A DNA stretch of 64,000 nucleotides, taken from positions 124,001 through 188,000 of the forward strand of contig JAFPBO010000031.1 of the NCBI GenBank assembly GCA_017390475.1. The letters run 5' to 3'. The translations under genes were made by a program, and so were the position numbers. This stretch comes from Loktanella sp. GTDB lineage: Bacteria; Pseudomonadota; Alphaproteobacteria; Rhodobacterales; Rhodobacteraceae. How positions within the stretch are numbered: the stretch's first letter is position 1; each line of letters starts with the position of its first letter. This document shows, piece after piece, positions 45,172-51,883 of the stretch. Below the pieces are notes generated by a model. It made no database searches and had not been told where the DNA came from. It worked only from the letters and a program-made list of their open reading frames with translations.

Positions 45172-47005
45172 CGCTGAAAGGCATGAACGGCAACTTGGGC
45201 TGACCGTTACCCCCTTTGCAGGAGAGGTCCCTGCAAGCATCGTTTCGCGGATAGCGGCGAGAAACGGGATTTTTCCGCGGGATCTTTGCTCAGATTTTGG
45301 TTTGAGGTGGCCGTTTCTTTGCTCGGGCTATCCAGACCAGCTGTCTGGGCTTGCCGATGTTGCAGGCCTCGACCGAGTGAGCTTGGCACGATGGAACCCT
45401 GAAAAGATAGGGATCGGACGTTATCGGGTCGGGCAGACCCGAAGCGGTACCGGCGTCTTTCGACGTACGGCAACACGGGTCTGTCCAGTCTGCATCGAAG
45501 AGGCGTTAGAAAAGGACGGGCGTCATGGTGCCCACCAGCTTCTGGAGTGGAATGTCATGTGCTTGCACGGCTGCGAGCATCACAAGGTGCCTCTTGTAGA
45601 GCTACCTCGTGCTGGGACCTCGCACGAAAGCTATGACGTTGTCGCCCAGATCGACCGGCACAGCGACCTGATGAAGAAGGCCGCAGATGCCGGCCCGAAA
45701 TATGCTCCTACCGCATTCGATGCGTATGTGAGGGGGAGGATCAACCATGGTCCGCAGGCGGATTGGCTAAGCAAGCTGGAGCTCAGTCAACTACATGGTG
45801 CTTGCCTGACCCTTGGAGCGACTATTTGCGAGTCGCCCGTTCACGGACTCGCTCATGTCGATCCTGATCTTGAGCGTGAGTTCTGCGTGGAGGGGCTTAG
45901 CGTTCTTTCCGCTGGGCCGGCCAGCCTAATGGCGTGCATGGAGGGGCTGAAATCCCGCCCCCGCGCTCAACGTTCTTATTTTTCGACAGACCTCGGGGCA
46001 TTTTACGTCTGGCTGCGAGCGGCGCATGGTGATGCGGAGGTCCAATCTATCATCGATTGCGTCCATGCGTTTGCAGTCCAGAACTACACGATGAAACCCA
46101 AGAAACGTGTGTTGGGCAGGCCGGTGCCAGACGTTCAACGCATGTCGTTTGAAACCGCCCGTGAACAGTCGGGGCTTAGTGTGGGGTTTCTTAAACGGCT
46201 GATCCGTCACATCGATAATCTCTCTGAGGCACAATCCACAGCGCTGACGGAAACGACGCCTGACCAGCTATCCAGAGCGATCGTTTTCTGGGGCGGGTTG
46301 AGAAATCTCAAATCCACGGCAATAGCGTTGAATGTGCACCCGACGCAGGTGAAGGGGCTGATTGAAAAAGGGATATTGCGCTCGATCCGGTTTGGAACCG
46401 CGTTGCGCTATGTCTTCATTGAGGATGTCGATCGGCTTTTGGCAAAAGCGGCTGCCTTGCCTGAACTGCCCGATGTCGGGGTCTTCCTTCCGCTTCGCGA
46501 TCATTGCCAAAATCAACGGATCGGACTGGTTCGCATCATCACTCTCTGGCAGGAGGGCAAGGTCGGCGGTTTTGTCCGGGGGGCAGACGCGATAGGACTT
46601 CAGGCGATCTATGTGCCGCAAGATGTGGACGTTGGCGTGCGCGACACCCCGACCGCCATGCGAGACCTCACGCCGCTGGAAGCCGCATCCTACCTGAAAA
46701 TTGGCGTCGGAGCCATTCGGGCGCTTCGGGATGCGGGCTACCTTGGTCACGCGAAACGCCTCAACGCAGATACCAATCATCGTCATTCCCTGATAACCCA
46801 ATCCAGTATTCGGGAATTTGAGGCGCGTTTTCTGACGCTTGGACAGCTTGCCACGTCGGCGCGGGTTGCCCCAATACATTTGGCGCGGCGGCTGGATAGG
46901 GAAGGGGTTCCGACAGTCACCTGCCGTGGCCGACACGTTCGCGCCTACGAGCGATCGCAAGTTGCAGAGCATGAGGTTGTCGCAAGGAGCATCAGCCATG
47001 GATGA
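45161..47005 (+). CDS. tniQ: Second TniQ-family protein
   Basis: About 614 residues. TniQ features are LTVTPFAGEVPASIVSRIAA, the zinc-binding RVCPVCIEEA and CLHGCEHHKVPL, and a C-terminal excisionase-like HTH (LTPLEAASYLKIGVGAIRAL). The start at ATG 45161 overlaps tnsC by 11 bases. Being in the tns operon, it may mediate a second targeting pathway, for example towards mobile DNA, while the tRNA-proximal copy handles the chromosomal site. This division of labour is inferred from other two-TniQ Tn7-like elements. Confidence 0.88.
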   Translation: MMSDAERHERQLGLTVTPFAGEVPASIVSRIAARNGIFPRDLCSDFGLRWPFLCSGYPDQLSGLADVAGLDRVSLARWNPEKIGIGRYRVGQTRSGTGVFRRTATRVCPVCIEEALEKDGRHGAHQLLEWNVMCLHGCEHHKVPLVELPRAGTSHESYDVVAQIDRHSDLMKKAADAGPKYAPTAFDAYVRGRINHGPQADWLSKLELSQLHGACLTLGATICESPVHGLAHVDPDLEREFCVEGLSVLSAGPASLMACMEGLKSRPRAQRSYFSTDLGAFYVWLRAAHGDAEVQSIIDCVHAFAVQNYTMKPKKRVLGRPVPDVQRMSFETAREQSGLSVGFLKRLIRHIDNLSEAQSTALTETTPDQLSRAIVFWGGLRNLKSTAIALNVHPTQVKGLIEKGILRSIRFGTALRYVFIEDVDRLLAKAAALPELPDVGVFLPLRDHCQNQRIGLVRIITLWQEGKVGGFVRGADAIGLQAIYVPQDVDVGVRDTPTAMRDLTPLEAASYLKIGVGAIRALRDAGYLGHAKRLNADTNHRHSLITQSSIREFEARFLTLGQLATSARVAPIHLARRLDREGVPTVTCRGRHVRAYERSQVAEHEVVARSISHG

Positions 47006-47234
47006 TGAAGTTGAGCGCTTGAAGTCTCTGCTGTTGCGGATGGCCGACGTGGACGTGTCGTCTGATGTGTACAATGACCACCTAAGGACGGTGTTGTTTC
47101 ATGAACTCCACCGCCTGAAAGCTGAAGAAGACCTGCGCAAACGTCTGCGTTCGCTTCAAGGTCAGGTCGAACGTTTGGGGGCACGAGATCCAGATTTCGA
47201 TATGAAGCGCTTCATGGATGAAGGTTGGGAGTAG
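46998..47234 (+). CDS. Small charged helical protein at the end of the tns operon
   Basis: A 78-residue protein (MDDEVERLKSLLLRMADVD...), strongly helical and charged, with a coiled-coil-like stretch ELHRLKAEEDLRKRLRSL. It overlaps tniQ by eight bases and has AAGGAG upstream of its ATG, so it is translated with the operon. The family is not recognised. An accessory role in transposition is possible by position. Confidence 0.6.
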   Translation: MDDEVERLKSLLLRMADVDVSSDVYNDHLRTVLFHELHRLKAEEDLRKRLRSLQGQVERLGARDPDFDMKRFMDEGWE

Positions 47235-47424
47235 AAAAGCATAACTCTACACTGCGACATCGATGAAGCAGGTATCTAGAGCTGGTGCTGGAAGTTCCGC
47301 GACTGTTCAACTAGCCCGTGCTGACGGTGCGAGTTTTTTCTACGCTGTTCCGATCAGGCGAGCCGAGGGAGAAGAAAACTATAGATCGCTCTTTGGTGAC
47401 GACGGTTTGGTGTCTATTGCCACT

Positions 47425-48078
47425 CTAAAATGCGAAAGTCATCTGTCGCGCAGCGACCGATGACTCGCGCTGCCAAACCCATGCGTCGAAGCTCCTTCTG
47501 GAGACAGACAAAAGATCGGCGGCACAGCAAAAAACAGTCTTCAGGAAATCGTAGTCATCTTCCATGACACCGACCCGCTTCGCAAAAGTTCGGACGTGAC
47601 GGTCAACTGCGACAGTATCAAGACCGACCAAGCAACTTAAGTAGTCCACGGTCTTGGGGCCGACGCCCCTAACCGACCTAAGAGGTGTCGTGCGGACATC
47701 GGCATCCTTCAGGTACGCCTTCAGGTCGCAAACGCTATCAATGGCTTCGTTGTCGAGGAAAAGAACAAGGGCGTTGAAGCGATTTATCTTTTCCCCGTGG
47801 GTCCAGTTTAGCAATTCGGATGTCCTCCCAAGCTCAACGATCTCCCGTAGGCCCGAAGTGTTTGACATTGTTGGGTAATTTTCCAAAATTGCCAAGACGC
47901 GCGGTCGAACCACCGAGTTGTAGTTCAGCCCCGCCTGGAGCACAGAATCTGCGACCAACGCGCCCATGTGGCCGTACGTAGGCCGGATTTCAAGGTGTGG
48001 TAAGTCAGCTCCCAACTCCCTCGCGTAGTTGGCGACGCACCTAGCTGCGACGAGCATCTGAACTGCCGAAGATTGCAT
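47425..48078 (-). CDS. HhH-GPD DNA glycosylase/lyase-like protein (OGG/Cap11-like)
   Basis: A 217-residue helix-hairpin-helix GPD protein. The hairpin and active site are SVRGVGPKTVDYLSCLVGL followed by DTVAVDRHV, placing a Lys (about 142) and an Asp (about 159) where OGG-type bifunctional glycosylase/lyases have their catalytic Lys and Asp. There is no C-terminal iron-sulfur Cys cluster as in Nth or MutY. It is the last of four minus-strand genes with the QueC-like enzyme. OGG-like proteins are known as ancillary genes of type IV CBASS, here apparently without a CD-NTase. The substrate is unknown. Confidence 0.82.
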   Translation of the reverse strand: MQSSAVQMLVAARCVANYARELGADLPHLEIRPTYGHMGALVADSVLQAGLNYNSVVRPRVLAILENYPTMSNTSGLREIVELGRTSELLNWTHGEKINRFNALVLFLDNEAIDSVCDLKAYLKDADVRTTPLRSVRGVGPKTVDYLSCLVGLDTVAVDRHVRTFAKRVGVMEDDYDFLKTVFCCAADLLSVSRRSFDAWVWQRESSVAARQMTFAF

Positions 48079-48080
48079 GG

Positions 48081-48722
48081 CTACCCGACCTTTGCTTTGG
48101 GATGCGCGAGATCCGCGTCCTGTAGCGCACGGAGCCGCTCAACACAATTGGGACAGGCACCACACGGAAAGCTACTTGCCGCCTGGCATGAGTAAGTCCG
48201 TCCGATTGGTACACCTAAGCGGATTGCTGCTTGCGCAACTTCCGTCTTTGAGGAGTGCCGGAAAGGTGAATGGAAGCGAACTGGGCCGATGTTCTCGATC
48301 AGCCCATCCAGCTTGTTCATGAACTCGGCTGTGCAGTCGATCTCCTTGGCGTGATTACTGTTGATGAAGCCAGTATACACGTCAGAGATTTCCAGTGTTT
48401 GTGCGCGGGCTGCGGCGGCAGCGAAGAACAGCATTGTTCGGTAGGGTACGTACAGGTCATCGTCTGCAACTTCCTCAGTCCATAAATCGGCCTCCTTGAT
48501 CAGCCGCGATTTCGAGCCAAGGAAAAGATCGGAAAGGTTGCAGCGTTCTGGTTTGCGCATTCCCGTGGGTAGAACTTCGTTCACCCTATTCCACTCCATG
48601 TCGATGCAGTGCTGGCCGTAGTCAAAAAAGATAGGAAAAACGTCTACTTTATCTGAAAATAGGGAATATGCTACGGTCGTTGAATCTAGGCCGCCAGAAG
48701 CTAGAAGAATGACTTTTTTCAT
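48081..48722 (-). CDS. QueC-like enzyme (7-cyano-7-deazaguanine synthase family), defence-type context
   Basis: A 213-residue QueC homologue. The ATP pyrophosphatase P-loop is LLASGGLDSTTVAYS; zinc-binding Cys residues are in YSCQAASSFPCGACPNC; the substrate region includes HSPFRHSSKTEVAQAA. ATG 48722 overlaps the upstream stop (ATGA) and gives the canonical start MKKVILL; the 17 residues upstream in the longer frame are unlikely. Housekeeping QueC usually lies with queD/queE; here it is among a PfkB-deoxyribosyltransferase fusion and an OGG-like protein inside a transposon. QueC-like proteins in type IV CBASS (Cap9) and Qat (QatC) act in defence, and that is the likely role here. Confidence 0.88.
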   Translation of the reverse strand: MKKVILLASGGLDSTTVAYSLFSDKVDVFPIFFDYGQHCIDMEWNRVNEVLPTGMRKPERCNLSDLFLGSKSRLIKEADLWTEEVADDDLYVPYRTMLFFAAAAARAQTLEISDVYTGFINSNHAKEIDCTAEFMNKLDGLIENIGPVRFHSPFRHSSKTEVAQAAIRLGVPIGRTYSCQAASSFPCGACPNCVERLRALQDADLAHPKAKVG

Positions 48723-50056
48723 TGCTGCTCCTTGAGTAAATCCGAGAGCGCCACGAACAATGCGTTCAGACACGTATCGAGGTTATCCGAGTAGATAGCG
48801 CTTCCGCCGATAACCATAGTATTGTCGTTCTGTCGCCGCGGGTCGAAAGTCACCACCGGCTTCTTGGAAGCCATCGCCATCCCCATTTCGATCAAGGTGC
48901 CGGGGTCGCGTTCCAACGGGATCGCGAACACTATTGAGCACACATCCAGCAACGCTATGTCCGCTGCGTAAGTTTTGAGGAGCGTGGGCCCCGAGCTGCC
49001 TAGGGGCAGTTCGCCGTTTTCGACGACCGGGCGGCGCACTGTAAAATTGTGGTAGCTTAGAGCTTCGACCGCGTGTTCGATCTCAGGAGTGTTAAGGTAG
49101 GAGAAATCAGGCGCGGCGAGATAGATCTGGAAACGCTGTCGTTCATGCCACGGCAGGATAGTTCCTCCGAGGTTACGCATCTCATCGAGGGAGAGTGTGA
49201 GTTCCCGCTTCGTGTCTCGCCGGAAGTCGTCAGGAAATGTTGTCAAAGAGTAGACTGTAGCGGCTCTGGCGCCGCGCCATCCCGCCTCGATCCAACCACG
49301 GACACGATGGCCAAGCATGACAGCAGAATAGACATCTCCGACGCCGACGGAGTTAACTGTGTTTGACAACGTGGCTGGAATGTTTTCGACGTCATTGGTG
49401 CGCAAATCGAATAGGCGACTTCCTCCGCGATTCTCCTTGAGTAGGAAAACTTCGGCACCGAGGCTCTTTGCGCTTTCGAGCATGGCGTTGACAGAAGTGC
49501 TACCAGTTCGTTCAAAGAGCGGTGACGACGTTGAGATAATAATCGCACATAGCCGTCCTGAGAATTCATCTAGAACAGAAAAATCGTCCGTGCCATAAGC
49601 AATATCGAAGCTGACGCTGGCTGTCTCACTGAAGCAAGCGTGCACTGCGGAGAGATCATAAATACCTGGGAAGACGAGTATGTCTTCGTATATCGACAGT
49701 GAACCACCTACATCGCGGATTGTGACAGATTTCTCACTCCTCAGGAGGTCCTCGTATCCCTGAGCAGAAACCTCAGTGGGGTCGCCAATAACCATCACGT
49801 TCGGCGCCCCCGAGACTTCTCCTAGCCAGATTAACTCAATACAACCGTGCGCCGCTAGATAGGCTCGGGCCTGTTCAACCATATAGCTCGGGCATATGGC
49901 CGCAACTGAATAGGATAGATCGCAGGCCCAAAGCCCGCGCGCTGCATGTACGACGCCGCCAAGGCGTAATTTGCATGGGACATCTTGGCGGGAGGTTGTG
50001 AAGTCGACGACAATCTCTCCAACAAGAAGAAGCGGGTAATCTTCGTTCGTGTTCAT
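48719..50056 (-). CDS. PfkB-like kinase-nucleoside 2-deoxyribosyltransferase fusion
   Basis: A 445-residue two-domain protein. Residues 1-295 resemble PfkB/ribokinase sugar kinases, with the catalytic motif NSVGVGDVYSA (Asp 241) intact but the N-terminal substrate-binding part divergent. Residues 305-445 resemble nucleoside 2-deoxyribosyltransferase (IYLAAPDFS, ADIALLDVCS, then GTLIEMGMA with nucleophile Glu about 390). The pair suggests nucleoside binding or phosphorylation plus base exchange or hydrolysis. It overlaps both neighbours by four bases, so it belongs to the QueC cassette. In phage defence it might deplete or alter nucleotides; this is inference. Confidence 0.8.
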   Translation of the reverse strand: MNTNEDYPLLLVGEIVVDFTTSRQDVPCKLRLGGVVHAARGLWACDLSYSVAAICPSYMVEQARAYLAAHGCIELIWLGEVSGAPNVMVIGDPTEVSAQGYEDLLRSEKSVTIRDVGGSLSIYEDILVFPGIYDLSAVHACFSETASVSFDIAYGTDDFSVLDEFSGRLCAIIISTSSPLFERTGSTSVNAMLESAKSLGAEVFLLKENRGGSRLFDLRTNDVENIPATLSNTVNSVGVGDVYSAVMLGHRVRGWIEAGWRGARAATVYSLTTFPDDFRRDTKRELTLSLDEMRNLGGTILPWHERQRFQIYLAAPDFSYLNTPEIEHAVEALSYHNFTVRRPVVENGELPLGSSGPTLLKTYAADIALLDVCSIVFAIPLERDPGTLIEMGMAMASKKPVVTFDPRRQNDNTMVIGGSAIYSDNLDTCLNALFVALSDLLKEQQ

Positions 50057-50415
50057 TGGGGTGTGAAGTCGGCTGTAATGAATGCGAACGGCTGCAAGCC
50101 GGACTCTGTCACAACGCCGACATAGGTTTTGCCTTCCTTGAGGCAGCCGGCTAGGTAGTTGAGACTTGTCGGCAAAGCTCCAATTTTCATCCCATTACCG
50201 TTTGTAGCAAAGATACGGCCTTCAAGCATAATTGAAAGGACGGTGTCAGCGGCTGGGACGGTGTTGTTTGCTGAAAAAAAATCGCATTGCTCAATCTCTT
50301 CTAACTTCGCCGAGAAGGCTTGGCTGCAGCGGTCACTACCGCTCGAGCCGCCTGTGCCATCTGTCTTTTTGGCTCCGCTATAATCCGTAAACTTGCCCGA
50401 ACCTGAGCTTCCCAT
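50053..50415 (-). CDS. Small MGSSGSG-starting protein, first gene of the QueC-like cassette
   Basis: A 120-residue protein. The first 27 residues are Gly/Ser-rich and likely disordered (MGSSGSGKFTDYSGAKK). The rest appears to be a small beta-rich fold with conserved-looking segments SIMLEGRIFATNGNGMKIG, LPTSLNYLAGCLKEGKTY and three Cys. Removal of the initiator Met would expose Gly2. It overlaps the fusion gene by four bases, so it is cotranslated with it. The family is not named. Its start invites comparison with QatB-type proteins that partner a QueC-like enzyme; it may be the protein substrate of that enzyme. Confidence 0.72.
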   Translation of the reverse strand: MGSSGSGKFTDYSGAKKTDGTGGSSGSDRCSQAFSAKLEEIEQCDFFSANNTVPAADTVLSIMLEGRIFATNGNGMKIGALPTSLNYLAGCLKEGKTYVGVVTESGLQPFAFITADFTPQ

Positions 50416-50737
50416 CTCAATGCCCCCCTAAGTATGTATTTGGTTTGTCTAACACCTTATGCACTTTGAGGGAGCACGCAATCCCCGCGAACGGCTAGGT
50501 GTCGAAAGCAGTGCCGAATCGAGCTGCGGCCAAGTCGCCCTCAACGTCTACCTGATCAAGTAACGGACCTCTGAGTGAGGCGAATGCGTTACCTTTTGGT
50601 GAAATGTATGATTGGCTCGTTGGCCGTGATGTCTGAGCTACTCCCCATTTCTTGAACAGATTTCCGAGTGATTTAAGCTAGTGCCTGCACCTGCTGATCG
50701 ATTTGGGTTGCGTTGAAGTAGACCACGGCGGGCGGTT

Positions 50738-50905
50738 GACCGCCACTCGGCCTTGGATTACCAGACCCCCGCCGACTACGCGCGAACCCTGACCACCGCA
50801 ATCGCCCGCCCTGCTGCGCGAGATGAAAGCTCCGCGCGTCGGGCGATTGCTCAACCCGCGCCAAATGGCGTAAACACCAACCAGGCTCAGATCGTGGCTG
50901 GATGA
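50738..50905 (+). pseudogene. IS3-family transposase, C-terminal fragment
   Basis: The frame includes DYQTPADYARTLTTAIAR and ends QPAPNGVNTNQAQIVAG before a stop at 50903-50905, matching the C-terminus of IS3-family OrfB proteins common in Rhodobacteraceae. Nothing upstream in frame gives the DDE core. It sits in the 574-bp gap between the QueC cassette and the Septu-like genes; the rest of that gap (50416-50737 and 50906-50989) shows no gene. Confidence 0.6.
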
Positions 50906-50989
50906 AAGTTCAGTGGGAGGTCATTCGTCTTGGGGATCAGCAAACCTCAGATCGTGGCTTCCGTCACTGTCCGATTTTCGGGGAGTAGC

Positions 50990-51883
50990 TCAGTCTTCTA
51001 TATTCTCTATGCGAGTCGCTAGGCTGTCCGCAAAGGCCTTAACAAAAGCGCGCGCCATCGCCGAAAACGGTTTGTTTGGTTCGCAGTAACGCTTCAAAGC
51101 ATCGACACGTCTTAATGCATTTCTTATCGCAAATTCCGATCCGCCATGGGCAGCGTCTTCAGCTAGGTCATTCTCGATTTCTGTAGCCTTCAAGCGCATC
51201 TCGCGAAGGACGCCTGATCTCAACTGTACGAGGTGCGTACGGTTCAGGGCGAAGACATTAATTGTAGCAAGAGCACGCCTTGTAGAGGCATAGTCCACCA
51301 GAGAGGGGAGCACGATTGAATAAGTTGTGCCCGTTGACCAAGTTAGATACTGCTCGGGGTTGTCGACCGTAGGGTCAAGAATATCGTGATCTTCGCCGGA
51401 TAAGGAGTCGCTTTGTACGAAAGCTCTGGCTCCTGAAATGGGGAAATGATTTCCTTTCCCTGCTGTCTCAGTCGGTTTTTTTCCCTGCAAGACCGCGTAT
51501 TCGGCTTCGGTCGTGGTTGTGGTGATAAGATGTTGGCGCCGCCGCTGATTACATCCCGCACATGAAGGCAGCAAATTTTCCCACACCAGCGCTAGCCACC
51601 AATACCCGCGGTGTAAGGGTTCACCATCGACTCGTCCCTTAGGCCGGAAATGTTCGACCTCCATTCCATCGCCAAGCTGAAATTCGCAGTAAGCGCATTT
51701 ATAATCGAAGAGCACGCCGAGAGAAGTTTTCACGTCGAACTCTTTGTATTTCGAGAATTTATATGATGCCGTCCCGGTGCTAGCATAGTGCGCTACGGCC
51801 TCGTCCCGTTCTTTCAAAACGGCGGCTGAAGGTTTGCTCAGAGATGCTGGAGGAGTAACCGAACTACGTTTGACGTGCCGCAT
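50990..51883 (-). CDS. HNH endonuclease, Septu PtuB-like
   Basis: A 297-residue HNH protein. The zinc and catalytic block is YKCAYCEFQLGDG (Cys 63 and 66), EVEHFRPKGR (His 78), YWWLALVWENLLPSCAGCNQ (Cys 108 and 111). This pattern is typical of PtuB in Septu and of HNH effectors of related ATPase-nuclease systems. The start shares a base with the stop of the preceding ATPase gene. It presumably cuts phage or host nucleic acid when released by its ATPase partner. Confidence 0.87.
   Translation of the reverse strand: MRHVKRSSVTPPASLSKPSAAVLKERDEAVAHYASTGTASYKFSKYKEFDVKTSLGVLFDYKCAYCEFQLGDGMEVEHFRPKGRVDGEPLHRGYWWLALVWENLLPSCAGCNQRRRQHLITTTTTEAEYAVLQGKKPTETAGKGNHFPISGARAFVQSDSLSGEDHDILDPTVDNPEQYLTWSTGTTYSIVLPSLVDYASTRRALATINVFALNRTHLVQLRSGVLREMRLKATEIENDLAEDAAHGGSEFAIRNALRRVDALKRYCEPNKPFSAMARAFVKAFADSLATRIENIED

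Noticed and set aside
47263-47463. 66-codon plus-strand frame after the tns operon
   Set aside because: It runs into the 3' end of the convergent HhH gene and shows no motif; judged a chance frame.
47425-50415. A standard type IV CBASS operon
   Set aside because: No CD-NTase motif (GS followed by paired Asp) and no CBASS effector was found in or near the cassette, and no TGT-like gene is present.
50673-50864. 63-codon minus-strand frame in the gap after the QueC cassette
   Set aside because: It is the complement of the IS3 transposase fragment, which explains its length.
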